Source: a bacterium HR16 (lineage in GTDB: Bacteria; Armatimonadota; HRBIN16). From it: a DNA stretch of 47,344 nt. This document shows, piece by piece, positions 7,788 through 16,894 of this stretch. The stretch's first letter is position 1. Each line of letters opens with the position of its first letter. Both the position numbers and the translations under genes were made by a program. Below the pieces are notes generated by a model. It searched no databases. It was not told the DNA's origin and was given only the letters and a program-made list of their open reading frames with translations. Location of the stretch: the NCBI GenBank assembly GCA_002898895.1, contig BEHS01000003.1:1-47344 (forward strand), in the 5' to 3' direction.

Positions 7788-8744
7788 ATGAAGCGTGGCT
7801 TTACGCTCATTGAGCTGCTGGTGGTCATCGCGATTATCGCGATACTGGCAGCCATCCTCTTCCCCGTGTTCGCCCAGGCGCGCGAGAAGGCGCGGCAGGC
7901 ATCCTGCCTGAGCAACTTCAAGCAGGTGGGCACCGGCGTGATGATGTACACACAGGACTACGACGAGTGCTTCCCCTACAACCGATTCATCGGTCCCGGA
8001 GGCGCCACGTGGTCCAACTGGAAGTACACTGTGTTACCCTACATCAAGAACCTGCAGGTGTACGAATGTCCCAACGCACGCCCGCAGATTGCACGGCTGA
8101 TGGGAGATAACGAACGCCCGTGGCGTGGCTCCAAGATGGACGAAACGTGGGCGCACTGCAATCCGGAATCGCCGTGGTACAAGAACGACCCGCTGTGCAG
8201 CATCCCGCAAAGCCAGAACCTGTGGTTTCCGCGTGGTTACACGGTGAACGGAGCGGTATTCAACCTCTCTGCATGGTTGAACGCGGACGGCACCAGTGGC
8301 GCAACACCCCCACGCAAGCTTGCCGACCTCGATATGCCGGCGGAGACCATCTGGCTGCAGGATGGGCGCAACTATGAGCCGGACACCGGACCATGGGCGC
8401 TGGTGCGCTGCTGGTGCGCTCCTCCGGGTGACCCTCTGGGTGGCGACGTGCCCACTCCTGAATCACCCTGCGGGTATGTGCGCCAGTACGGCTGGCTCAT
8501 CAACCACCTCAAGGGAGCGAACTTCATCTTCGCGGACGGGCACGTGAAGTGGACGCGCATCCAGATGGCTATCGCCAATAACCTGTGGAAGTGGCATTGC
8601 TTCCAGCGCCCGGGCGAGAAGACCTTCCAGCCGCCAGGGGTGCAGGACTTCGACCCGGCTTACTGCGTACGTGTCGGCGCGGTGAGCGATGCCGCATCCT
8701 GCCGCGCTGTAGCATCCATTCTGGTGGCGGCAGAATACAAGTAG
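7788..8744 (+). CDS. DUF1559-type prepilin-like protein with H-X9-DG motif
   Basis: A 318-residue prepilin-like protein: MKRG, cleavage before F5, the [20 protein letters not shown] helix, then [16 protein letters not shown]. The body contains aromatic and Cys-rich loops ([20 protein letters not shown]), and the H-X9-DG element is [19 protein letters not shown] 7788 is used; GGGAGG lies 11 bases upstream, slightly far. Its first 60 or so bases after the start are nearly identical in DNA to those of the 4940-5698 paralog, then the two diverge. It has its own strong promoter (7697-7725) and stands alone. The gene ends before a GGAGGGCGA palindrome shared with the convergent VWA gene. Confidence 0.9.
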   Translation: MKRGFTLIELLVVIAIIAILAAILFPVFAQAREKARQASCLSNFKQVGTGVMMYTQDYDECFPYNRFIGPGGATWSNWKYTVLPYIKNLQVYECPNARPQIARLMGDNERPWRGSKMDETWAHCNPESPWYKNDPLCSIPQSQNLWFPRGYTVNGAVFNLSAWLNADGTSGATPPRKLADLDMPAETIWLQDGRNYEPDTGPWALVRCWCAPPGDPLGGDVPTPESPCGYVRQYGWLINHLKGANFIFADGHVKWTRIQMAIANNLWKWHCFQRPGEKTFQPPGVQDFDPAYCVRVGAVSDAASCRAVASILVAAEYK

Positions 8745-8765
8745 TCTGTTGAACCGCATTCTTGG

Positions 8766-8827
8766 GGAGGGCGAGGCTCCTGCCAAGCCGTATGTGGCGT
8801 TTCGGCTCACCGGGAGGTTCGCCCTCC
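8766..8827. repeat. Complete copy of the dispersed GGAGGGCGAGGCTCC palindrome
   Basis: Nested inverted repeat: outer arms GGAGGGCGA (8766-8774) and TCGCCCTCC (8819-8827), with inner pairings AGCCG/CGGCT and CTCC/GGAG. It sits between two convergent stop codons (8744 plus strand, 8832 minus strand), where it could act as a bidirectional terminator-like or REP element. Related copies are at about 7244-7435, 13844-13870 and, inverted, 37381-37405. Confidence 0.75.
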
Positions 8828-8831
8828 AGTA

Positions 8832-11693
8832 TCAGTCCTCCCTCTTCCTCGCCCGCTTCTTGGCATCCAGCAACCTGCCGATTTGCTCTTTTGAGGTGGA
8901 AGGTTGTGGAGCGGCGGAGCGAGCGGATGTCGGCTCTGTGGGCATCACTGGCTCCTCAGAGGTAGAGGCAGATGGTGGCGGAGTTGTTCCGGTGGGTGCA
9001 TACTTCTCGCGCAAACGCTCTTTGCGCTGAAGAAGCCGTGAAGTTGCGGAAGCGGAGGCGGTCACCCTGTGTCTCAGATGCAGGTGCGCTAGCGCACGTG
9101 CCCACGCCTGCTGCCATTCGGGAAGTGCCTCCGTCTGCCACACGATGCGCCTCAGCGCAACGTCTACCGGCAACAGGAACAGCACCACAAACAACAGGGG
9201 AACACTCGCTTCCGATGGCACCCGCACCGGAGCGCGCTGAGCGCCAAAGATGTCCTGAGGCGACGGCTGTTGCCTCCCGCCGGTGAGACGTGCAATCTGT
9301 TCCAGAAGCGCTCTGTTGCTCTTCAGGTCACGGTATTCAGGCGAGTAAGCAACGGTGTCTGTGCCGGTGCTCACTGCTGTCGTGCCGTTGGGGCGGCGAT
9401 ACTGCACGGCGACCACGTAGGTTCCGTAGCCCCGCGCGTCAAACGCGGCTTCGTAGCGGGTGGCTCCTGTCTGCGAGAGCACCAGCGGTATCACCTGACC
9501 GGTTGGGGAAATCAGTTTGGCGGTTAGCGAACGCGAGCCGGTATCTTCGTTCGCGGGCTGTCGCAGGAGGTCTACGCTCACGTACCCTTTACCGCCCGAA
9601 ATATTCACCTGCGTGCGCACGTCTTCGGCGGGCAGACTGCGCAGGATAGTGCGCATAGTACGTGCCGCGAAGGCAGGAAAGTCCGCCCATTTCACCCACT
9701 GCGCACACCATTTGGCGCGTCCGTCCGAGGTAAACGCCATACTGCGCCCCACACCGTACTGCCACACCGCGAACACAGGGTCGTCTTTGTGCGAGAGCAA
9801 GCCGACCTGCGCCCCCGGCTTGGCGGTGGTGGTGTTGTAGCCCAGCAATGGGGGTGAACTCTCCCAGTTCAAGCCCGAAACGATTTCATCGCCGGTGTAG
9901 CGCACGTAGAATGGCTCCTCGACGTACTGCGCTTTGCTGGCAATCATCGCCTCTTTGGTGAAAATCTGGGGCAGGTTCGCCATGCGGTCGGTGAAGTAGT
10001 AGCGTCCGCCCCCAGCCTTCGCCAGCTGCTGCAGGAACGCTTCGTCCTTGCCGTGCCCGAAACACACGACGGTCACAGTGATACCCGCCCGGCGCAGCTT
10101 CGCTGCGAGCGGAATGGCGCCTTCCTGGTCGTCGCAGTCCGCGCCGTCCGCAAGCACAATCATGTGCTTCATCTTAGCGCGGCTGAGCTGCATGAGCTTT
10201 GCGCCCGCCTCCATACCGGGGCGCACATAGATACCGCCTCCGCCCGGCTGGAACGCCGCCAGCGAGCGCAGTATCTCCTCCTTCTTCTCGCCCACACGCC
10301 ACATCGGCACAACCGCCCGGCAGTCGGAGCCGGCGGCGATAACGCCTACCTCATCCTGCGCCGTCAGAAAGCGTACCACCGTCGCCGCGGCGCGGTTTGC
10401 CAGCTCCATCTTGGTGGTTCCGCCTTCCGGCATCGCCATACTACCCGAATCGTCCACCACCAGCACAATGCCCACGCTGGGGAATGAGTGGTATTTGCGC
10501 ACGTCCATCGACACGGGCAGGGTCTCCTCCACAGGCGTCTCAAAGTAGCCGCCTGCGCCAAAGCTGTCCTCGCCACCCACCATACCCAACCCCACACCCA
10601 GCTCGCGCGTGGCGGTTTGCAGGGCGCGCATGGCGGGGATGCCCAGCTCGTAGGCAGGCACATTGTGCAGAACCACCGCATCATACGCCTGCAGCTGCGC
10701 CGGCTGTGTTTTCATGCCCTGTGGATTGACCACCTCCACGCGAATGCGCTGTGACTGCGCAGCAGTGGACAACGGGGTTGGCTTTCCGCTACCGGTAACG
10801 TACAGCACACGGGGTGTGCCCTGTACACGCACATAGCCCGCGCCGCGATTGTTCTGGGGATAGGTATCTGTAGAAGCCAGCAGAGACACCTGGTAGCGGT
10901 ATTGCCCTGCGGTGTCCTCGCGGTGTGTCAAACGCACCAGATTCTTGCCGGGCTTCAGCGCTACCGCCTGCGTCTTCACAGGCTGTCCGTCCCGCAGCAG
11001 GGTAAGCTCCGCCGATTGTGCGTGGGTGGACTGTATCCACAGGCGCAGGTCAAATGGCTCGCCCTCTTTGACCAGCATGGGAGTTTGCACTCGCTCCACC
11101 AGCGCCTCGGTGCGCACCTCTCGCGGGAAGGGAACCACATGCACCTTCACCCCGCGGCTGGCTGCCTGCAACGCCTGTGCCACCGCGTCGCCCGCATTGG
11201 CGTTACCGTCGGAGAAGAGCACAATCTGCTTGCCTGCGTTTTCGGGGAAGGCAGCGAGTGCCAGGCTGATGGCACGCCCGATGTCGGTCATTTCTGGCGA
11301 GCTGCTGGCAGGTATTCGGCTGAGGTCGGGGCGCGGGCTCAGCGGGGTGATAACCTGCGGGTCACTACCGAAGACGATGACGCCCGCCAGGTCGTCCTCG
11401 CGGATATGGCGCACCGCCTCGCGGATGAACTGCAGTGCGGTCTCGCGTTGCTGTGGTTCCACGCTCGCACTGCCATCTACCACGAAGAACACCGCTTGCG
11501 CGGTCGTGGTGCGCACCCAGCGCACCCCCGCCAGTGCGAACACAATCAGCGTCACTAGCAGTAAACGCAGCCACAGCGAAGCTTGCTTCTGCCAGCGGGG
11601 CAGAGCTGCCAGGCTGTGCCGGTGTACCCACCAGAAGGCAGGCAACATCGCCAGCAAGAGCAACATCCACGGGCGTGCGAACTCTACAGGCAT
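8832..11693 (-). CDS. Large membrane protein with two VWA domains and a GATase-1-like domain
   Basis: A 953-residue protein. N terminus: PWMLLLLAMLPAFWWV and a second helix (LWLRLLLVTLIVFALAGV), the BatA-like anchor. VWA domain 1 has the MIDAS motif DGSAS near residue 73. A beta-rich CARDB-like segment follows, then a glutamine-amidotransferase-like segment (YDAVVLHNVPAYELG, LGVGLGMVGGEDSFGAGGY), then VWA domain 2 with DDSGS (VGIVLVVDDSGSMAMPEGG). A late hydrophobic segment (VPLLFVVLFLLPVDVALR) precedes a Pro/Ser/Thr-rich charged tail. This arrangement is common in Planctomycetes and Armatimonadota, role unknown. It starts 6 bp after the O-antigen-ligase-like gene, so the two are co-transcribed. 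Confidence 0.88.
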   Translation of the reverse strand: MPVEFARPWMLLLLAMLPAFWWVHRHSLAALPRWQKQASLWLRLLLVTLIVFALAGVRWVRTTTAQAVFFVVDGSASVEPQQRETALQFIREAVRHIREDDLAGVIVFGSDPQVITPLSPRPDLSRIPASSSPEMTDIGRAISLALAAFPENAGKQIVLFSDGNANAGDAVAQALQAASRGVKVHVVPFPREVRTEALVERVQTPMLVKEGEPFDLRLWIQSTHAQSAELTLLRDGQPVKTQAVALKPGKNLVRLTHREDTAGQYRYQVSLLASTDTYPQNNRGAGYVRVQGTPRVLYVTGSGKPTPLSTAAQSQRIRVEVVNPQGMKTQPAQLQAYDAVVLHNVPAYELGIPAMRALQTATRELGVGLGMVGGEDSFGAGGYFETPVEETLPVSMDVRKYHSFPSVGIVLVVDDSGSMAMPEGGTTKMELANRAAATVVRFLTAQDEVGVIAAGSDCRAVVPMWRVGEKKEEILRSLAAFQPGGGGIYVRPGMEAGAKLMQLSRAKMKHMIVLADGADCDDQEGAIPLAAKLRRAGITVTVVCFGHGKDEAFLQQLAKAGGGRYYFTDRMANLPQIFTKEAMIASKAQYVEEPFYVRYTGDEIVSGLNWESSPPLLGYNTTTAKPGAQVGLLSHKDDPVFAVWQYGVGRSMAFTSDGRAKWCAQWVKWADFPAFAARTMRTILRSLPAEDVRTQVNISGGKGYVSVDLLRQPANEDTGSRSLTAKLISPTGQVIPLVLSQTGATRYEAAFDARGYGTYVVAVQYRRPNGTTAVSTGTDTVAYSPEYRDLKSNRALLEQIARLTGGRQQPSPQDIFGAQRAPVRVPSEASVPLLFVVLFLLPVDVALRRIVWQTEALPEWQQAWARALAHLHLRHRVTASASATSRLLQRKERLREKYAPTGTTPPPSASTSEEPVMPTEPTSARSAAPQPSTSKEQIGRLLDAKKRARKRED

Positions 11694-11699
11694 ATCGGC

Positions 11700-13820
11700 T
11701 CACCGCAGGGCGCGTTCACACTCCTGCCGTAACTCATCCAGTGCGCGCTGTCGTTCCGGAGCACGCATCAGTGACCACAACATGACCCTGTTTTCCCTGG
11801 CAGCGCGGTCGGCGTCCAGAATCCGCAAGGCGCGAGAGTACAGCTCACGTACCTCGCTCTCCGGTTTGCCCTGTTGCTTCGCGATTCGCGCCAGACCCGC
11901 GTAGGCGAACGCATAGTCCACCTCGGGCAGCTCGGGCACCGCGCGCACCTGATTGTATACGCTCGATTCTATCTCCAGCATTCGCCGGTACACCGCCTCC
12001 GCATCTCCCAGTTTACCCTGTTGCTCCAGCGTTTTGCCCAGCTCCGCCATCACACGCAGAGCGTATGGGTCCAGTTCCAGCGCATGGCGGTAGGCTTCGA
12101 CGGCTCGGGCGCGGTCGCCCAGTATGTCCCGATACAGGTTGCCCAGATGATACCACGTTTTGGAGAGCGGCGTCAGCTCTGCCGAGCGGCGCAGTGCCTT
12201 TTCGGCTTCCTCTGCACGCGAGAGGTCGCCCGCACGCGCCATGCTCATAGAGAACATGCCCAAACTCAGGTAGTGGTCGCCGTTGAAAGGTTCCCAGTGC
12301 AGCGCACGCCGATAGCCTTCTTCATCGGGGACGCCGCGGGACAGATTCCAGTTCGCGCTATTGGCGTTGAGCGCGCCGCCCATGCGCAGGGTCAGCACAA
12401 CCCAGGCGATAGCCAGCAGGGTGGTGTGGGCGAGGTAGAGACGGTTTACCCTCGCCCCCAGCCTCTCTCCTGAGGGGAGAGGGATGGGGGAGAGCATCAG
12501 TCCCACTATCGCCCAGAAGGTGAACAGACAGGCAAAGATATACCAGTCGGAGTCTATCAGGTTGCGCGCGAGCCCGGCGGCGATAGCTCCCGCCAGCCCT
12601 GCGCGGAGCACGCGAGCGTCCCATCTCTCCGCCATCCCGTTCGCCGTGCGCACCTCGGTGCGCACTACCGCCCACGCCAGCACGCCGAGCGTGCCCAACA
12701 GCAACACCAGAGCAGGCACCCCCGCCTCCGCCGCGAGCTGCAGGTAAGAGTTGTGCGCCAGACGAGTGAAGCCCACGTAGGCGTAGCGCGGGTAGGCTAT
12801 CTCGTAGGTTCCCAGCCCTGTGCCCAGCAAGGGATGCGCCTTTGTCATGCGGAGCGTGCCTCGCCATGTCCATACGCGGAAGCCGCCTGAGTGTTCGCCT
12901 TCCTGTACCGCTTGAGTCGTCACGCGCGCGGCGAGTGAGCGGGCAGTAACGAACGCCGTACCCAGCACCAGCAGGCAGACGATTCCGAACAACAACGCAC
13001 GCTGGCGATTCCATGACCTGTTGAACGCCATCCATCCCGCCAGCACCACCAGCGCGAGCACGGCGCTCGCCGTACCAAAGCGGGAACCCGTGAGCAGTAT
13101 CGCCGCCATCTGCATCCATGCGCCGAAGCCCAACAGCCAGCGCAGTTCCCCCCCTCCTTTGGGAGAGGACAGGGTTTGCGTGGGGCAGAAAGCCAGAGCC
13201 AAACCCAGCGTGACGGGCATGGTGAGGCAGAGGTAGCCCGCCAGAAAGTTGGGATTGAAGAAGGTGCCGAACACACGCCAGTTGGGCACGATGCGCGCGT
13301 TCTCCGCGTACTCACGCATGGCGAAGGCGGCAGCAAGGGTACCCGCTAACGCCAGCGCAAGGGCAACCGTCAACGCCTGTTCTCCACGCCTTCGCGAGAA
13401 AAGCCATGCCGCGGCGATGGCTATCGCCCAGTGGCTCCATGCAACCACCGTGCCCCACCGATACACCGAAACCGCTACCGATACCAGCATCCACAGCAGG
13501 AACAGGCTCGCCAGCACGCGCGCGGGACGCGGGACCGCATCATCGCCAACGGGACGTTGTGTCCACTCCCAGATGGCGGCAGCAAGCGCGAGCAGAGTAA
13601 TTACCCAGATAGCAACCGGCAGCAGCGTTCCGGTGGTAAACAGAGCGGTTACCACCCCGCGCAGAGATGGCTCCACCGGCTCGCTACCCACCTCCAGCCG
13701 ACCGGCGGTTAACGGCGCCAGCACCACCGCCACACTGAGCAGCCATGTGGAGACACCGATTTCCCGGCGCGAGGGTGGTAGGGATTCGGCTGGCTTTTTG
13801 CTCGCTCGATTCTTCTTCAT
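11700..13820 (-). CDS. O-antigen ligase/polymerase-like (Wzy_C) membrane protein with TPR tail
   Basis: A 706-residue protein with about ten hydrophobic segments in the first 480 residues, a large periplasmic loop containing GFRVWTWRGTLRMTKAHPLL, then GTGLGTYEIAYPRY and FTRLAHNSYLQLAAEAG. These match the Wzy_C/O-antigen-ligase signature (the HNSYLQ motif). The last 200 residues are TPR repeats (KTWYHLGNLYRDILGD, RAVEAYRHALELDPYALR). Members join or polymerise surface polysaccharide on the outer face of the inner membrane. ATG 13820 (MKKNRASKK) is chosen; the 20 extra residues of the longer frame are coded by the dispersed palindrome. RBS is weak. Confidence 0.85.
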   Translation of the reverse strand: MKKNRASKKPAESLPPSRREIGVSTWLLSVAVVLAPLTAGRLEVGSEPVEPSLRGVVTALFTTGTLLPVAIWVITLLALAAAIWEWTQRPVGDDAVPRPARVLASLFLLWMLVSVAVSVYRWGTVVAWSHWAIAIAAAWLFSRRRGEQALTVALALALAGTLAAAFAMREYAENARIVPNWRVFGTFFNPNFLAGYLCLTMPVTLGLALAFCPTQTLSSPKGGGELRWLLGFGAWMQMAAILLTGSRFGTASAVLALVVLAGWMAFNRSWNRQRALLFGIVCLLVLGTAFVTARSLAARVTTQAVQEGEHSGGFRVWTWRGTLRMTKAHPLLGTGLGTYEIAYPRYAYVGFTRLAHNSYLQLAAEAGVPALVLLLGTLGVLAWAVVRTEVRTANGMAERWDARVLRAGLAGAIAAGLARNLIDSDWYIFACLFTFWAIVGLMLSPIPLPSGERLGARVNRLYLAHTTLLAIAWVVLTLRMGGALNANSANWNLSRGVPDEEGYRRALHWEPFNGDHYLSLGMFSMSMARAGDLSRAEEAEKALRRSAELTPLSKTWYHLGNLYRDILGDRARAVEAYRHALELDPYALRVMAELGKTLEQQGKLGDAEAVYRRMLEIESSVYNQVRAVPELPEVDYAFAYAGLARIAKQQGKPESEVRELYSRALRILDADRAARENRVMLWSLMRAPERQRALDELRQECERALR

Positions 13821-13843
13821 GTTTTTGGGGTTCACCGGCGAAG

Positions 13844-14002
13844 GGCGAGGCTCCTGCCGAGAGGTTGCCCCCACCTCCAATCCTCCTCAGCGCTATGGAA
13901 GAGGGAAAAGGCGCGCTGAAGTGCGCTACGACGAACAGGTCAGTTACGACGGAGCGTGACCTTCCACCCAGCCCTTTGGAGGGATGCGCTCCGTCGCATC
14001 CC
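13844..14002. repeat. Partial dispersed palindrome and an 8-bp hairpin
   Basis: GAAGGGCGAGGCTCCTGCCGAGAGG (about 13849-13873) is a half copy of the GGAGGGCGAGGCTCC family. At 13981-14002, GGGATGCG-CTCCGT-CGCATCCC forms an 8-bp stem 7 bases past the stop of the GT2 gene. With no T-run on the minus strand it is at best a weak terminator. The rest of this 188-bp gap shows no gene. Confidence 0.55.
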
Positions 14003-14008
14003 AAACCA

Positions 14009-14905
14009 CTACCTCCCCAACACCTTCAGCCGAAGCGCAATCAGATAGTTACGCACCACCAGCAGGTTTGCCCGCAGCCACAGCCCCAGAGGGATGAGCA
14101 ACCTGCTCCAGACAGGCAGGCGGTGAGCATAGTGCTTCTGGAAAAACAGGCGGTGACTACGGTGGAACTGCCGAATCATCGCGTTTACCGCCTTGTCGCT
14201 ACTGCGCCCGATGGCGTGTGTGACCAGCGCTTCGGGGTGATAAACCACCTTCCAGCCTGCCTCGTGCGCCCGCCAGCACAGGTCCACATCTTCGCAGTAC
14301 ATGAAGAACCGCTCGTCAAACCCGCCCAGCTGCTGCCACGCCTCGCGCCGTACCATCATCGCACAGCCGGATACCCAGTCCACCTCTATCGTGCGCGCGT
14401 GGTCAAAATCGGTCATCAGGTAGTCGCGCACGAAGCGGTTCTGCGGAAACAGCCTTCCCAGAAAGGTGTTGCGGAACAGCCCTGCCTCATAGACGGGGAA
14501 ACGCCGACAGGAGTACTGCAACGACCCGTCGGGGTTCAGCACCTTCGGGGCGATAACGCCCACATTGGGATGCGCGTCCGCATAATCTACCAGCGCTTTG
14601 AGCGAGCCGGGGTGCGCCTGAGCATCCGAGTTGAGCAGCATCAGATACCTGCCCTGTGCGATGTATGCGGCACGGTTATGCGCCTTGCCGAAGCCCTCGT
14701 TCAGGCGGTTCTCAATCAGCTTTACCTCGGGAAACTCACGTTTGACCATCGCCACGCTGTCGTCCCACGAGGCGTTATCCACCACAATAATCTCCACCTG
14801 TACGCCCGGATGATGCGAAGGGTGCAGCGAGCGAAGGCACTCGCGCAGCTCATCGCGCGTGTTCCAGTTGACCACAATCACGCTTACATCAGGTTTTTCA
14901 TTCAC
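14009..14905 (-). CDS. GT2 family glycosyltransferase (rhamnosyltransferase-like)
   Basis: A 298-residue GT-A fold enzyme. It opens with DVSVIVVNWNTRDELRECL, followed by EIIVVDNASWDDS, the acceptor/metal region GRYLMLLNSDAQ, then GGFDERFFMYCEDVDLCWRA, the ED-motif typical of WbbL-like rhamnosyltransferases and related GT2 enzymes. The C terminus is basic and amphipathic with a hydrophobic patch (LLIPLGLWLRANLLVV). It adds a sugar from an NDP-donor to a lipid-linked or surface glycan at the inner membrane. Its start overlaps the upstream GT2 stop by 8 bp, so the two are translationally coupled. Donor and acceptor are not predictable here. Confidence 0.9.
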   Translation of the reverse strand: MNEKPDVSVIVVNWNTRDELRECLRSLHPSHHPGVQVEIIVVDNASWDDSVAMVKREFPEVKLIENRLNEGFGKAHNRAAYIAQGRYLMLLNSDAQAHPGSLKALVDYADAHPNVGVIAPKVLNPDGSLQYSCRRFPVYEAGLFRNTFLGRLFPQNRFVRDYLMTDFDHARTIEVDWVSGCAMMVRREAWQQLGGFDERFFMYCEDVDLCWRAHEAGWKVVYHPEALVTHAIGRSSDKAVNAMIRQFHRSHRLFFQKHYAHRLPVWSRLLIPLGLWLRANLLVVRNYLIALRLKVLGR

Positions 14906-15767
14906 TCTGCCAGCCCTCGCGTCCCTTACCCAGCGTCCTCAGCCAGGCGTTCAGGATAATGCTTCCCGTAATCAACCAGTATATCGGCTTCGGCAGGCGT
15001 CGCCGATAGTGCTTCTGGTAGAACTTCTGCAGTGAGCGGTGCGATTCCCATATCATTTGTGGGCGTACCTGCCGCGTGCTTGCCCCACCGTGATGGATAA
15101 TAACCACGCCGGGGTGAAACACAATCTTCAGCCCCTGCCTTTTCGCCCGGTAGCACCAGTCCACCTCGTTGAAAAAGATGGGGAACCGCTCATCCATGAG
15201 CCCTACCGCCCTCACCGCCCGTCGGGAGAGCATCAGGAAGGTTCCCATCGGCTGGTCTACCTCCGCAATCTGGTCGTAGGTGAACCACGTCATGCGATAC
15301 GCACCGAACCGGCGCGAGCGGGGGAACAGCCTCGCCAATCCCAAATACTCCCACATCACCGCTTCGGGTTCCGGAAAGCCCCGCACCGACATCTGCACGC
15401 GCCCGTCGGGGTATATTAGCTTCGCGCCGAGCGCGGCAACGTCGGGATTCTCGCGCATGTACTGCACGGCGGTATCCAGCGCGCCCTCCGTCACCTCCGT
15501 ATCGGGGTTGAGCAGTAGCAGGTAATCGCCCTGCGCCTTCTGCAGAAGCAAGTTATTGCCCGCTGCGTAGCCCAGATTGCGCTCGGAGGCCATCAGCTGC
15601 ACTTCGGGGAACTCGGAGTGCACCATCTCCGCGCTGCCGTCCTGTGAGGCGTTATCCAGCACCCACACCTCCATTGGCTCGGAGAGGGGGTAGCGTTGCA
15701 ATGACTGAAGGCACGCCCGCAGCAGCTCGCGCGTGTTCCAGTTAACGATGAGCACGGAGAGGGTCAT
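14898..15767 (-). CDS. GT2 family glycosyltransferase, second copy
   Basis: A 289-residue paralog of the downstream enzyme. Motifs: MTLSVLIVNWNTRELLRACL, EVWVLDNASQDGS, GDYLLLLNPDTEV, and DERFPIFFNEVDWCYRAKRQG (ED-motif, with Asn-Glu-Val-Asp). ATG 15767 overlaps the stop of the HAD gene as ATGA; a longer frame upstream reads through the HAD gene and has no family match. The C terminus has a hydrophobic segment (PIYWLITGSIILNAWL). It probably works with the next GT2 on the same glycan. Confidence 0.9.
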   Translation of the reverse strand: MTLSVLIVNWNTRELLRACLQSLQRYPLSEPMEVWVLDNASQDGSAEMVHSEFPEVQLMASERNLGYAAGNNLLLQKAQGDYLLLLNPDTEVTEGALDTAVQYMRENPDVAALGAKLIYPDGRVQMSVRGFPEPEAVMWEYLGLARLFPRSRRFGAYRMTWFTYDQIAEVDQPMGTFLMLSRRAVRAVGLMDERFPIFFNEVDWCYRAKRQGLKIVFHPGVVIIHHGGASTRQVRPQMIWESHRSLQKFYQKHYRRRLPKPIYWLITGSIILNAWLRTLGKGREGWQSE

Positions 15768-16420
15768 AGCAGCTCCCTCAATTCCCTCACCAGCAGGTCG
15801 GGCGGATGATTGCGGAAGGGGTTGATGGGCACATCCAGACGCCAGATACCCACTGTGCAACAACCCGCCGCCCTGCCCGCTTCCACATCCATCCAGTAGT
15901 CGCCCACCACCACGCACCGCTCCGGGGCAATCTCCCACCTCTCCAGTGCTACCGTCACGTGCTGGGGATGAGGTTTCACCTTCTCGACATCATCCCTGCT
16001 CACCAGCAGGTCGTACGGTATTTGCAACTGCTCCAGCGTGTTGAGTGAAACCCGGCGGTCGTTGCGGGTGATGATGCCGATGCGCGCGTTTTGCTCCTTC
16101 AGCGCGTTCAGCAGGTCGTACACACCGGGTACAGGGCGGGGCGCAGCGCAGTACGCCATCTCCATTGCTTGCAGGCGGGCGAAGGCGCGCGTGCGCAGGT
16201 CTGTGCTCTCCTCCGCTCTGCCCGCAGAACGCAACACCTCAACTGCCTTCTCCACCGCGCCCAGCGCATCCAAATCCTGCAGGGGAAGGGTGTCTACACC
16301 GTACTCCGCAATCAACTGCAGGGTCGCTGCACGCAGTCTGGAGAAGTCGATGCCCGTCTCGACGAGCGTGCCGTCGAGGTCGAACAGCACCGCCTGTGCA
16401 TGGTGGAAAATCGCGTGCAT
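15764..16420 (-). CDS. HAD-superfamily phosphatase (phosphoglycolate-phosphatase-like)
   Basis: A 218-residue HAD hydrolase. Motif I is VLFDLDGTLVETG, motif II IGIITRND, motif III Lys in VEKVKPHPQH, motif IV CVVVGDYWMDVEAGRAAG. An all-alpha cap lies between motifs I and II (residues of about 30-95). The family hydrolyses small phosphate esters; substrate not predictable. ATG 16420 is only 6 bases from a TATAAT box (16427-16432), suggesting a leaderless mRNA; a longer start at 16462 would include that promoter. It is first in the run HAD-GT2-GT2. Confidence 0.85.
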   Translation of the reverse strand: MHAIFHHAQAVLFDLDGTLVETGIDFSRLRAATLQLIAEYGVDTLPLQDLDALGAVEKAVEVLRSAGRAEESTDLRTRAFARLQAMEMAYCAAPRPVPGVYDLLNALKEQNARIGIITRNDRRVSLNTLEQLQIPYDLLVSRDDVEKVKPHPQHVTVALERWEIAPERCVVVGDYWMDVEAGRAAGCCTVGIWRLDVPINPFRNHPPDLLVRELRELL

Positions 16421-16426
16421 ATCTGG

Positions 16427-16432
16427 ATTATA
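16427..16432 (-). promoter_or_regulatory. Extended -10 promoter giving a leaderless HAD transcript
   Basis: Minus strand TGG-TATAAT with the box at 16427-16432, six bases from ATG 16420. Normal -10 to start spacing puts transcription at or next to the A of the ATG. The -35 region is weak (TTCTCC-like), consistent with an extended -10 promoter. No Shine-Dalgarno sequence precedes this ATG. Confidence 0.5.
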
Positions 16433-16509
16433 CCAGCCTTGTGCAAGCAGGAGAAGAGGCAAGGTATCGTGAATCGGTATCAGCCATTTCGCAACGAGGA
16501 GGAGACACC

Positions 16510-16893
16510 ATGCCCAAACAGGTCATCACCACACACGACGCCCCGGCGGCGATTGGACCCTACTCGCAGGCGATTCGGGTGGGCAATCTGGTCTTTACAT
16601 CGGGTCAGATACCGTTGCATCCGCAGACGGGCGAAATCGTCGGTGATACCGCTGCCGAACAGGCGCGACAGGTGCTGCAAAACCTGCAGGCGGTGCTGCA
16701 GGCGGCGGGCGTGTCGTTACAGAACGTGGTCAAAACCACCATCTTCCTCACCGACCTCGGGCAGTTCGCGGCGGTGAACGCGGTCTACGCCGAATTCTTC
16801 CCACACGACCCGCCCGCACGCTCTACAGTGCAGGTAGCCGCCCTGCCGCGCGGTGTGCAGGTGGAGATAGAGGCAATCGCGGTAGTCGAGTAG
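16510..16893 (+). CDS. ridA: RidA family enamine/imine deaminase
   Basis: A 127-residue protein of the usual RidA length. Signature stretches are APAAIGPYSQAIRVGNLVF, SGQIPLHPQTGEIV, AAGVSLQNVVKTTIFLTDL and PARSTVQVAALPRG, with the catalytic Arg in PARST, then VEIEAIAV. RidA hydrolyses reactive 2-aminoacrylate released by PLP enzymes, in the cytosol, probably as a trimer. ATG 16510 is preceded by GAGGAGGAGAC. It is divergent from the HAD gene and convergent with the flavoprotein gene, whose stop is 2 bp away. Confidence 0.95.
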   Translation: MPKQVITTHDAPAAIGPYSQAIRVGNLVFTSGQIPLHPQTGEIVGDTAAEQARQVLQNLQAVLQAAGVSLQNVVKTTIFLTDLGQFAAVNAVYAEFFPHDPPARSTVQVAALPRGVQVEIEAIAVVE

Positions 16894-16894
16894 G

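Noticed and set aside
13745-14959. 404-residue plus-strand ORF
   Set aside because: Runs through the dispersed palindrome and antisense to a clear GT2 gene; no family motif.
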